From positions 62,001 to 126,000 of the forward strand of contig WGNL01000004.1 of assembly GCA_016124585.1 (NCBI GenBank): a stretch of 64,000 nt of DNA, given 5' to 3'. Positions 45,801 through 53,068 of this stretch are shown in pieces (position 1 is the stretch's first letter; each line of letters begins with the position of its first letter). Both the position numbers and the translations under genes were made by a program. Source of the DNA: Bacteroidota bacterium (lineage in GTDB: Bacteria; Bacteroidota; Bacteroidia; Chitinophagales; Saprospiraceae). Below the pieces are notes generated by a model. The model was not told the DNA's origin and did not search any database. It was given only the letters and a program-made list of their open reading frames with translations.

Positions 45801-45916
45801 GCATGGATGAGCTAGACCACCATTTCATAGCTATCAAAATTGGAGACGTGAACAACAGTGCTATCACATCTCTTTTCACAGGAGGTGAAGGTGAAATGAA
45901 GTTAAAATCAGATTAA
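42812..45916 (+). CDS. Secreted HYR-like repeat protein with dockerin-like C-terminus (1034 aa)
   Basis: The N-terminal MISPIYKSNLVSKFLIFKLL then LLAFSFCLALGSVELKAQ is a signal peptide. The mature part has Cys-containing beta modules of the HYR type (TLTCPDDYVINLPEEECNVF, ITCPPNLVQFCN, PVAICKSVDTLDL), usually two per 80-100 residues. Near residue 850 a SdrD_B/CarboxypepD_reg-like module (GGTIETEQGAGVNNVKVTVA ... GQYLFQDVPLGDD) follows. Two dockerin-type Ca-binding helices come next (NGVSTFDLVTIRKHILG and RSGAVSTFDIVEIRKLIL), with IGDVNNSA near the end. No T9SS sorting domain follows; the protein stops at EMKLKSD, where relatives normally continue. It may be truncated or use another route. Adhesin-like function is inferred. 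Confidence 0.8.
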   Translation: MISPIYKSNLVSKFLIFKLLLAFSFCLALGSVELKAQTLTCPDDYVINLPEEECNVFIYYDSLVWSADFPATDPVFFPFPGTYLPTGITTITLAVSDQNNNFYTCDFEVNILAFNSTNFTCPGIVSVSLNGECERDLTATDILDGSFNPCDVDYTTEIFESNTWVPGVINADDVGSTFNVLLTNEETGHSCETLITVEGGEAPAITCPPNLVQFCNEPTDTAFTGVPELMGCYTSVNLSYVDDLTFTQCPDTFAFQITRTWLAISPNGTQTACEQLITGKRFPSSLVVFPQDWDGVNTPAISCNDTLNLTATAHPDITGRPLVGDFPPDASIHCKFAVSYNDNITHLCGDSYLIKRAWSVVQLCGPLTLRDTQTILVADVNPPFFEIPDTLFFSNSGGCIDSIFLPLANVLAECSGYGILVESPWGNFTSDGKWIHPDTIAGDYDVHYTLTDACGNDTTQTLVVKITDETLVSCPPTDTVNCDYYLSVLSPGIQSGNYNVFESNGMPTFYNNCSFVISQNATAVVDDCGNGVVTRNIFATNTTDTLSCTQSIIVQHISNFVAHFPADTAICVSPLQANLPDPTITMVNCEVLSPSFTDVIIPSGLAGCYTIEREWVILNSCAYTGDSTGADIELAPNVFEDNGDGIMIHTQTIHVNNNAALTFSVGCEIPDLYLDDTDCTYEINVPTPQVEGCGANINLMVSGSLGTVLGAPVSITPGIYSVTYTATDACAKSATCSTSFTVIDTIMPVAICKSVDTLDLPAPSGELNVWVTSLNNGSHDNCTDQLDFSYSQDSISQIRTFTCDDLGTHLIDVWIYDAAGNQSHCQTNLTIQPGLACQQGGNPLLGGTIETEQGAGVNNVKVTVASSSGYNQSFVTGANGQYLFQDVPLGDDVTITPEKDTLPLNGVSTFDLVTIRKHILGVDTLDSPYKIIAADINRSGAVSTFDIVEIRKLILVINTEFPNNTSWRFVDAAYVFPNPLNPFVEPFPESISVNNFSMDELDHHFIAIKIGDVNNSAITSLFTGGEGEMKLKSD

Positions 45917-46032
45917 TTTGATTTTTTAGGAATAATGTTCCGGTAAATGGCTTTATGTGAATTTTAAATTCTATCAAATTGCATTTGATAAAAAATAAAG
46001 TCTGGCTAGCTATGAAAATTCTGAATTCTATT

Positions 46033-46040
46033 TAGTTTTG
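46033..46040 (+). promoter_or_regulatory. Candidate -7 box of the 63-aa gene
   Basis: TAGTTTTG followed by CAG, the same context as TACTTTTGCAG before pdhB. About 85 bases upstream of the ATG at 46125. Confidence 0.35.
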
Positions 46041-46124
46041 CAGTTAGAGAGAATATCCTTTGAAATATCCAATAGCGAATACGCGTTTTTTAAACCTTCT
46101 TACTCACACTTAAATCCGTGCGCT

Positions 46125-46316
46125 ATGGATAATGTTAAAACAAAAAAGTTGACAGCCCTGATTTCCAAGCTAACAGTTGCGGCAAACAAGGCAGTTAAGA
46201 AACATGAGCCAAATTTTAATCCACGGAAACACTATTCAATCACTGGCCTAAATACCAATTCTTCAGCATTTGATGGAAGAGGTGCCTTCAGAGGTGCAAG
46301 TCTACTAAGAAGTTAA
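46125..46316 (+). CDS. Small basic protein of unknown function (63 aa)
   Basis: Starts MDNVKTKKLTALISKLTV. The first 28 residues look helical and Lys-rich (KKLTALISKLTVAANKAVKK); the rest (HEPNFNPRKHYSITGLNT, then NSSAFDGRGAFRGASLLRS) is Gly/Ser/Arg-rich and probably unstructured. The frame extends 29 codons upstream, but the ATG at 46125 follows a natural leader. It has its own candidate promoter and a strong terminator, which support a real transcript. No family recognised. A leader-plus-core layout as in peptide precursors is conceivable, but no modification enzyme or transporter lies nearby. Confidence 0.5.
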   Translation: MDNVKTKKLTALISKLTVAANKAVKKHEPNFNPRKHYSITGLNTNSSAFDGRGAFRGASLLRS

Positions 46317-46356
46317 TTTTTTACATAGAACAACCTCCCTGCCATTTGCAGGAACG

Positions 46357-46397
46357 AAAAAGAGCGGATACTACACGAAGTATTCCGCTCTTTTTTC
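46357..46397. terminator. Bidirectional terminator
   Basis: Stem GAGCGGATACT / AGTATTCCGCTC with one bulge, loop ACACGA, flanked by AAAA on one side and TTTTTT on the other. It serves the 63-aa gene and the convergent DUF4249 gene. Confidence 0.8.
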
Positions 46398-46428
46398 ATT
46401 TCACAATGAAATTGAGTTGTTTAACCCA

Positions 46429-47331
46429 CTAGTCTGTTAGTTTGAAAGAATTAACTTTAGAAGTAAAGCCAGCAAAGTTCCCAACACCATTGTCAATATT
46501 ATTGAATAAAACATCCCCTTCATCCCCGGTATAGAAAAGATAATAGGCTTTGGAAACAGTGCGCAATTCAATGAGGAATCTTCCTGCTTTTGTTTGTTTT
46601 GGGTTAAAAGTATATTGACCAGTGAAATCTACCGTGATGTACTGGCCATCAAAATTGGTATCTTTCAGTAAATAACTTTGGTCACTGCTATAATTGTTAG
46701 CAGGTGAGTTTTCATTGACTTTTTTTACAATTGATGGGTAAACTAAAATTGTATCACCAAAAACTGTGTCGTTTGGAGTCTGTAAAAAATACGGTATCAA
46801 TTCTTGATAAAATTTGATGTGGTAAAAATTCTCAACTCCAGCTGGATCTCTCAGTGAAACAGAGGTAGCGAAATTAACCACTAAGTCTTCATCAGTCCCT
46901 TGTGAGAATTGAGGTTTAAATGAAGAATCTTCCAGGTTGACTGGAGTTGGAATGCTATTTTTAGCCGTAATTGTTTCGTGTCCTTCTATTTTAACTTCAA
47001 TAGTGTATTCCTTATCAAACACAGGTGAGAGATTGCTGGTAGCATAGAACGGAGGGGCATCACCAGGTGGGTTTACTAGTTTCAATTCCTCAATTAATTC
47101 CCCATCGGCATAAACCTTTACAATTGCATCTTTGATATATTCAGTTGTGTCTTTGGAGAAGACAGAGGTAGTCTTGTAAACATACACATCTAGATTGTTT
47201 TGGTCTGAAAAATTACTAAAAACGAACAATTCGGGCGTTGAATCAATAGGCAAGTTTACTACATCTTCGCAAGATGCGAACAAAATCGAAGCAGTCGTGA
47301 GTAGGAGGTATTGAATCCTGATTAGCCGCAT
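46429..47331 (-). CDS. DUF4249 family outer-membrane lipoprotein
   Basis: 300 aa from the ATG at 47329-47331 (MRLIRIQYLLLTTASILF); a start 10 codons upstream is possible. The lipobox is ASILFASC, with Cys the likely lipidation site, followed by EDVVNLPIDSTPELFVFSNF, typical of DUF4249. The fold is beta-rich (DAIVKVYADGELIEELKL, YTIEVKIEGHETITAKNSIP). DUF4249 proteins usually sit beside a SusC/TonB-dependent receptor and are thought to act with it in the outer membrane. Here no such receptor is adjacent. Confidence 0.85.
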   Translation of the reverse strand: MRLIRIQYLLLTTASILFASCEDVVNLPIDSTPELFVFSNFSDQNNLDVYVYKTTSVFSKDTTEYIKDAIVKVYADGELIEELKLVNPPGDAPPFYATSNLSPVFDKEYTIEVKIEGHETITAKNSIPTPVNLEDSSFKPQFSQGTDEDLVVNFATSVSLRDPAGVENFYHIKFYQELIPYFLQTPNDTVFGDTILVYPSIVKKVNENSPANNYSSDQSYLLKDTNFDGQYITVDFTGQYTFNPKQTKAGRFLIELRTVSKAYYLFYTGDEGDVLFNNIDNGVGNFAGFTSKVNSFKLTD

Positions 47332-47523
47332 AGTGGTGTAAAATTGTAGTTTGCACGTCAAAGTTCGTGATAATATTTTGAAAAAGGAAAGTGAATTGGA
47401 TTTTTTTTCGGATATGCTTTTGTATTTAAAACGAACAGAATTAAATCAAGAAACTTGGGGCAATAGAAAATGATATGTCGCTAATCTTTCCCCTTTTTTT
47501 ATGAAAAGTTGGACGTGGAAAGA

Positions 47524-47531
47524 TACTTTTG
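47524..47531 (+). promoter_or_regulatory. Candidate -7 box of pdhB
   Basis: TACTTTTG, a full TAnnTTTG match, 49 bases upstream of the pdhB ATG. Confidence 0.45.
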
Positions 47532-47580
47532 CAGCTGGAATAAATTTATCTGAGAATTTTATCAAAATCTTCATTTCAAT

Positions 47581-48567
47581 ATGGCAAGAGAACTTCAATT
47601 ACGTGAAGCCCTTCGGGAAGCAATGTCGGAAGAGATGCGACGTGATGACTCTGTATTTTTGATGGGGGAAGAGGTGGCAGAATATAATGGTGCCTATAAA
47701 GTTAGCAAAGGAATGTTGGAGGAGTTTGGCCCACGCCGCGTTATTGACACTCCAATTGCCGAGCTAGGATTTGCAGGTATTGGTGTCGGAGCAGCAATGA
47801 ACGGACTCCGGCCAATAGTGGAATTTATGACTTGGAACTTTGCAGTTTTGGCATTTGACCAAATTGTGAACAATGCTGCAAAAACCCTTTCGCAATCTGC
47901 TGGTGACTTCACTTGCCCCATCGTTTTTCGTGGACCTTCTGGTGCAGCAGGACAGCTTGCTCAACAGCATTCCCAAACCTTTGAAAGTTGGCTTGGAAAT
48001 GTACCTGGGCTGAAGGTTATTTCCTGCATTGACCCTGCGGACGCTAAAGGTCTAATGAAATCTGCCATCCGTGACAACGACCCAGTTTGCATCATGGAAT
48101 CGGAGGTACTGTATGGCCACAAGGGAATGGTTCCAGATGGTGATTATTTAGTACCGATTGGCTTGGCAGCTGTGCGAAAATACGGTGATGATGTTACCAT
48201 CGTTTCTTTCAATAAAATGGTTTTGGAAGCCATGAAAGCAGCGGAAGAACTGGAAGGAATGGGCATTTCCACCGAAGTGATTGACCTTCGTACTATCCGT
48301 CCACTTGACATTCAGACAATAGTTGAATCTGTGAAAAAAACGAATCGCTTGGTGGTGGTGGATGAATCATGGCCAATGTATGGTGTCTCAGCTGAGATCG
48401 CTTATGAAGTACAAAAATATGCTTTTGACCACTTAGATGCTCCCGTAACTAGGGTGAATTCAGCTGATACTTCATTGGGTTATGCGCCCACCCTTGTGGA
48501 GGAATATATGCCAAATCCTTCCAAAATTATTAAAGCTGTTAAAGAAGTGATGTACGTAACTGCTTGA
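47581..48567 (+). CDS. pdhB: Pyruvate dehydrogenase E1 component subunit beta
   Basis: 328-aa transketolase-like subunit of the pyruvate dehydrogenase complex, which converts pyruvate to acetyl-CoA. Features: REALREAMSEEMRRDDSVFL, GEEVAEYNGAYKVSKGML, DTPIAELGFAGIGVGAAMNG and the C-terminal transketolase domain (VIDLRTIRPLDIQTIVESVK, VVDESWPMYGVSAEIAYEVQ). It pairs with an alpha subunit (pdhA) to bind thiamine diphosphate; pdhA is not in the window, so the genes are split as in many Bacteroidota. A branched-chain 2-oxoacid E1 beta is the alternative, but the sequence fits PdhB better. Confidence 0.92.
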   Translation: MARELQLREALREAMSEEMRRDDSVFLMGEEVAEYNGAYKVSKGMLEEFGPRRVIDTPIAELGFAGIGVGAAMNGLRPIVEFMTWNFAVLAFDQIVNNAAKTLSQSAGDFTCPIVFRGPSGAAGQLAQQHSQTFESWLGNVPGLKVISCIDPADAKGLMKSAIRDNDPVCIMESEVLYGHKGMVPDGDYLVPIGLAAVRKYGDDVTIVSFNKMVLEAMKAAEELEGMGISTEVIDLRTIRPLDIQTIVESVKKTNRLVVVDESWPMYGVSAEIAYEVQKYAFDHLDAPVTRVNSADTSLGYAPTLVEEYMPNPSKIIKAVKEVMYVTA

Positions 48568-48589
48568 TTTACAAGTGTTCTATAACTGT

Positions 48590-48622
48590 AAAAGCCCGAC
48601 TTTTATACAAAGTCGGGCTTTT
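48590..48622. terminator. Bidirectional terminator between pdhB and the AAA+ gene
   Basis: A perfect 14-bp stem AAAAGCCCGACTTT / AAAGTCGGGCTTTT, loop TATAC, with T-rich flanks on both strands; convergent stops on either side. Confidence 0.85.
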
Positions 48623-48627
48623 CTATT

Positions 48628-51264
48628 TTAATCTCCACTTCTACGGAACCCTATTCCTCGTTTGTTGAACATGAAGGAACTGCTATCCGATTTGAAGTCA
48701 ATTACATCTTCTAAAATCAGGATGTTGGATGAAATATTTTCCCTTTCATCTGGTGAAAGGCTAGCTAGCCTCAGGTTCTGATTTTTGATAGCTTCGGTTA
48801 CAACTTGTCTTACCGTTCGGGCATTCCCAAAATATTTATCCCGGTAATTGAAAAGAAATTCCATGTAATTCGCCAAATGTTCCTCAGCCTCTGGAGCTGG
48901 CAGAACCCCTTTTTCCTCCAGCATTTGAAGCGCAATTTTCAATAAATCCGCTGCATTGTAATCTTCAAATTTGAGCATTTTGTCGAAGCGACTGCTTAGG
49001 CCTGGATTAGCTTTGAGGAATGACTCCATATTGTCGGGATAACCAGCTACGAACACAAAAAACTGGCCTCTTCGGTCTTCCATTCTTTTCAAGATAGTCT
49101 GAATTGCTTCATCACCAAAGTCATTGCCAGAATTGCTTTTTTGCGAAAGCGAATAGGCTTCATCAATGAACAGTACTCCGCCCATCGCTTCGTCAATTTT
49201 CTCAGCAGTTTTTGTCGCAGTCTGCCCAACAAATCCAGCCACCAAACCTTGCCTATCAGTTTCAATCATGTGGCCACGTTCCAGCACACCAAGCGCTTTG
49301 TAGATTTTGGTCAAAATACGTGCGACAGTTGTTTTGCCAGTACCCGGATTGCCAATCAATACAGTGTGCAAGAAAAAGCTGTTCAGGACGTCCCGATTCG
49401 TTTCCCGGTAATAGCGTACTAGCCTAACGTGTTCAATTATTTGCGACCGCACCTTTTCCAGACCGATCAACCGGTTGAGCTCTTGGATGGATTCCCTCAG
49501 CAATTCTTCGTCAATTGGAATCAATGGCAGCTCACGATTTGGCTTGATTTCGATGTTAGCTACATCTTCAAAATGGATAGTCTGAAGGGTATCCATATCA
49601 AGTGAGTCGGGTGCAGGGTTGGACATTACCCGAAGGCCAAGATTGATTTTTGCTTTTTCAATCAAATCATAAACAAAACGGGCATTTCCAAAGCTTCGGT
49701 CTCGGTCACGGAACCCATTCGTGATAATTTCATCAAGCCTTGCCTTGGCCTCAGTGGTCAGTTTAACCTCCTTTTCTTGGCATGCATACCATGCAATCTG
49801 AGTAAGCTCTTGAGGTAAATAATCAGTGAATTCGAACACATGCTTGAACCTTGATTTCAAGCCAGTGTTACTGTCCAGAAATTTCCCCATTTCCTTGGGG
49901 TAGCCTGCGGCAATTACTGCAAGGTCGCCTTTTCCGTCACTCATTTCCTTCATCAAAATCTCGATTACCTCCCTGCCAAAATCCTTGGTATCTTCCGTGC
50001 TACGGGCTAGTGCGTAGGCTTCGTCAAGGAAAAGCACGCCACCTCGGGCTTTTTCAATAGCTTCTTTCACTTTTGGGGCAGTCTGGCCAATGTACTCTCC
50101 AACGAGGTCCACTCTATCTACGACATGCACATGGCCAATGGAAAGTAAGCCCATTTTACGGTAAAGGCGCCCCATCATTTTTGCCACAGTTGTCTTGCCA
50201 GTACCTGGATTTCCAATGAAAACAGAATGAACGTTGATGCTTTCTTTTTCTTCAAACCCTGCGTTTTTGCGAAGCTGCAAAAACTGGATATAGCGGGCAT
50301 GTTCCCTTACTTTTTGCTTGATTTCACTGAGACCAACAAGTGCATCCAGCTTGCCCATCAATTCTTCAAAACTCTCAGTGATTTCTTCAGAAGGCGAAAA
50401 AAACAATGGGGCACTGTTGCTCGGATGATATATAGTAGGTGCGCCTTCTTCAAAAACTTCACCAACCTCAAATGAAATAGCGGAGAGCATCTGATCCATA
50501 AAAACCAACTCGCAAGTGTATTTGTCTTTGCGCCAAGAGCCTTTAACATTGCTTCCCCAACCAGCGCTGATTTTTAGGTATTCATCTTTCCGCTCTATTT
50601 TCTGCAATCGGATAACCTGCCCCTTCAACTCCCTTGCCTCATTGTAAAATTTCACGAAAAGCTCGCATTGCCAAAGTTTGTCAAAATGGACGTTCTTCAG
50701 CATTATTTCAGCGTAGATATAGCGGGTATCGTTGGCATCAAGTTTTCTGTAGTATTTCCTGTCATCCTCCATCACATCGTCGTAAGGCCCTTCATACAGC
50801 TTAAAAGAATGGACTTGGATATAGGCATTGTTGCCGTTTGTGAGAGCATTTTCACCCGCATCTTCTACATAAAAATACTTGGAGGCAACTTTTTCTCCTT
50901 CGATAAAAGCCTCCCAAGCATAGGTGCCTTTTTTCCAAAAAGTGCCGTCAGCCTTATTTCCCCAACCTTCCCGGATGTAGACGATATTGTCGTATTTGCT
51001 CACTTTTCGCTTGAAGGGCAGCGTGCAGAGTTCCTTGCGGGTCTTCTTGATGTGGTAGCAGCGTAGTTCCACTTCAACGTCCCAGTCTTCTATATCAAAA
51101 TATTTGTTGTAAAACGAAAGTTCAGCATAAACATAGGATGTGTCCCATCGGTCGAACACTTGCCTGTATTTCTTTTTGTTGTCGGCAAGCCATTCCGTTG
51201 AGGCGTAGAACTTTAGTTCCCGAAATTTGAATTTCTTAAAGTCTGGATATCGTACCGAAAGCAT
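48628..51264 (-). CDS. Double AAA+ ATPase (CbbX/SpoVK-like) with two N-terminal beta domains
   Basis: 878-aa cytoplasmic protein. Residues about 1-130 and 145-275 look like two copies of one beta-sandwich-like module: each has 'Y.Y(A)E(L/I)...N..FD' (SYVYAELSFYNKYFDIEDW; RYIYAEIMLKNVHFDKLW) and a 'GWG......W.K..Y...' block. Then two AAA+ modules of the CbbX/SpoVK/EccA clade follow. Module 1: Walker A GNPGTGKTTVAK (about 350), Walker B GVLFLDEAYAL, Arg-finger region LKSRFKHVFEF. Module 2: GNPGTGKTTVAR (about 638), GVLFIDEAYSL, LSSRFDKMLKF. CbbX-type ATPases remodel partner proteins as hexamers. The partner is unknown here; the duplicated N-terminal modules may recognise it. Confidence 0.85.
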   Translation of the reverse strand: MLSVRYPDFKKFKFRELKFYASTEWLADNKKKYRQVFDRWDTSYVYAELSFYNKYFDIEDWDVEVELRCYHIKKTRKELCTLPFKRKVSKYDNIVYIREGWGNKADGTFWKKGTYAWEAFIEGEKVASKYFYVEDAGENALTNGNNAYIQVHSFKLYEGPYDDVMEDDRKYYRKLDANDTRYIYAEIMLKNVHFDKLWQCELFVKFYNEARELKGQVIRLQKIERKDEYLKISAGWGSNVKGSWRKDKYTCELVFMDQMLSAISFEVGEVFEEGAPTIYHPSNSAPLFFSPSEEITESFEELMGKLDALVGLSEIKQKVREHARYIQFLQLRKNAGFEEKESINVHSVFIGNPGTGKTTVAKMMGRLYRKMGLLSIGHVHVVDRVDLVGEYIGQTAPKVKEAIEKARGGVLFLDEAYALARSTEDTKDFGREVIEILMKEMSDGKGDLAVIAAGYPKEMGKFLDSNTGLKSRFKHVFEFTDYLPQELTQIAWYACQEKEVKLTTEAKARLDEIITNGFRDRDRSFGNARFVYDLIEKAKINLGLRVMSNPAPDSLDMDTLQTIHFEDVANIEIKPNRELPLIPIDEELLRESIQELNRLIGLEKVRSQIIEHVRLVRYYRETNRDVLNSFFLHTVLIGNPGTGKTTVARILTKIYKALGVLERGHMIETDRQGLVAGFVGQTATKTAEKIDEAMGGVLFIDEAYSLSQKSNSGNDFGDEAIQTILKRMEDRRGQFFVFVAGYPDNMESFLKANPGLSSRFDKMLKFEDYNAADLLKIALQMLEEKGVLPAPEAEEHLANYMEFLFNYRDKYFGNARTVRQVVTEAIKNQNLRLASLSPDERENISSNILILEDVIDFKSDSSSFMFNKRGIGFRRSGD

Positions 51265-51313
51265 AGTATTTGGAATGTCAGTTGAGCGGGATATTTCGTT
51301 GCCATTAACAGGT

Positions 51314-51321
51314 CAAAAATA
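51314..51321 (-). promoter_or_regulatory. Candidate -7 box of the AAA+ gene
   Basis: TATTTTTG on the minus strand, 50 bases before the ATG; consensus match, no clear -33 box. Confidence 0.3.
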
Positions 51322-51492
51322 GACAATTCTAGTGTTGAATTCCAGAAATTCTGAAACATTCATGAAACAGTCCATCTTGAGTCTGAAAAATAGATTAGAG
51401 GATTCTTAAAACGACCAAACCAAGGCAAGGTTGGAAAATAACCAAAGAGTTTTTGCATCTTTCGCCCAACAATTCATTCAAAACCTTTGAAA

Positions 51493-52920
51493 ATGGACAA
51501 CAAACCCGCAAGTACTGGCGAACTCATCAAGTACTTTGGCCTTGGTACTGGAATCATACTCATCATCAGTTCCATCATCGGATCTGGGGTTTATAAAAAA
51601 GTCGCCTCAATGTCTGTCATTGCGGAGTCACCGCAACTGATATTGTTGGCTTGGGTATTGGCTGGTGTCGTAACCTTGCTCGGCGTGCTTTCGCTTGCTG
51701 AAATCGCCATGCTGATGCCAGAGTCTGGTGGCTCCTTTGTTTACTTGAATAAGATTTACGGTAAAATATTTGGCTATTTCTATGGCTGGGCCAGTTTTGC
51801 TTGCATACAGTCGGCATCCACTGCAGCTATTGCTTATGTTTTTGCACAATCGGTCAATGCTGTGGTTCCGTTACCAATACTTGGAGGGGAATGGGAAACC
51901 ATGTCGGTTTTGGGCATTTTCACACCTTTTGCAAACCTTGGGGTAAAACTTGTTGCCGTTGCGCTTATTGTCATGCTGACAGCGATCAACTACACTGGAG
52001 TTAAAAAGGGTGGGGGACTCAGCAACATCATTACGATTATTGTAGTCATCAGCATTTTCGCCATCATCTTCTTGGGCCTAACACTCAGCGACGGAAGCTG
52101 GAGCAACCTCACAACTCATTCCAGTACCTACCCACCTGCCAAGATGGGGGAGAATTTTGGTCTGATGAAATTGATTTTCGGTACTATGCTGGCTTCATTT
52201 TGGGCCTATGAAGGTTGGATTAACATAGGCTTTGTTGGAGATGAAATCAAAGACCCCCAACGCAACATCCCAAAAATTCTCATCTATGGCATCCTCATCA
52301 TAATCGGAATATACTTACTGGTAAATATGACTTATCTCTATGTTATGCCAATTGATGAGATGATTGCTGTGGCCAAAAGCGAAAACGGTGTGGCTGCAGT
52401 GGAAGTGATTCGGAAATTCTTGGGAAATGGAGGCGCTTTTGCAATTTCACTTCTAATTGTTTTGACAACTGCTGGCTGTACCAATTCCACAATTTTAACC
52501 TCTGCGCGTATTTATTACGCTATGGCCAAGGAAAAAATGTTTTTCAAAAGTGCAGCTTACGTGCACCCAAAATTCAAAGTGCCGACAAAGTCGTTGGTCA
52601 TTTTTTCAGTCTGGTCTTGCATTCTTGTTTTCTCTGGCACCTTCGACCAATTGACGGACATGCTCGTCTTTGTTCAGTTCATCTTTTATGCTTTGGTAAT
52701 TGCAGGTGTTTTCATTCTTCGCAAGAAAATGCCGAATGCTGAGCGTTCCTACAAAGTGATAGGCTACCCAGTTGTCCCTGCTCTGTACATACTTTTCTGT
52801 GTTGGCCTATTGATTAATACGCTGATTGAACAACCACGGGAAGCAGGCATAGGCTTAGTATTGACAATACTTGGGTTGCCTTTTTATTATTATTTCAAAA
52901 GGAACAGCTCAAGCGTTTAA
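51493..52920 (+). CDS. APC family amino acid permease
   Basis: 475-aa inner-membrane transporter with about 12 hydrophobic helices, start MDNKPASTGELIKYFGLG. TM1 has the APC signature IISSIIGSGVYKKVA, with the unwound G-S-G for substrate. Later: LAGVVTLLGVLSLAEIAMLM then PESGGSFVYLNKIYGKIFGY, typical of the amino acid/polyamine/organocation superfamily (LAT/ YfnA-like). Substrate unknown, probably amino acids. Ends KRNSSSV. A terminator follows. Confidence 0.9.
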   Translation: MDNKPASTGELIKYFGLGTGIILIISSIIGSGVYKKVASMSVIAESPQLILLAWVLAGVVTLLGVLSLAEIAMLMPESGGSFVYLNKIYGKIFGYFYGWASFACIQSASTAAIAYVFAQSVNAVVPLPILGGEWETMSVLGIFTPFANLGVKLVAVALIVMLTAINYTGVKKGGGLSNIITIIVVISIFAIIFLGLTLSDGSWSNLTTHSSTYPPAKMGENFGLMKLIFGTMLASFWAYEGWINIGFVGDEIKDPQRNIPKILIYGILIIIGIYLLVNMTYLYVMPIDEMIAVAKSENGVAAVEVIRKFLGNGGAFAISLLIVLTTAGCTNSTILTSARIYYAMAKEKMFFKSAAYVHPKFKVPTKSLVIFSVWSCILVFSGTFDQLTDMLVFVQFIFYALVIAGVFILRKKMPNAERSYKVIGYPVVPALYILFCVGLLINTLIEQPREAGIGLVLTILGLPFYYYFKRNSSSV

Positions 52921-52932
52921 ATGGTGGACAAG

Positions 52933-52963
52933 AACTTGGAGCCCACATGCCACCAAGTTTTTT
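52933..52963 (+). terminator. Terminator after the APC permease gene
   Basis: 7-bp stem AACTTGG / CCAAGTT followed by TTTT; loop of 13 bases. Confidence 0.6.
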
Positions 52964-52990
52964 AGGTTTTTTGAGGCAAGTTTTTTTTCA

Positions 52991-53023
52991 TTTGTATATG
53001 AAGTGGCATTCTCACTACCTTCG
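52991..53023 (+). promoter_or_regulatory. Candidate promoter of paaE (-33 TTTG, -7 TACCTTCG)
   Basis: TTTG at 52991-52994 and TACCTTCG at 53016-53023 with a 21-base spacer, 46 bases before the paaE start. Both boxes fit the Bacteroidota pattern. Confidence 0.5.
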
Positions 53024-53068
53024 CACCCGAACCAATGTTCGCCAAAGCCCACAGCCTTTTAACTAAAT

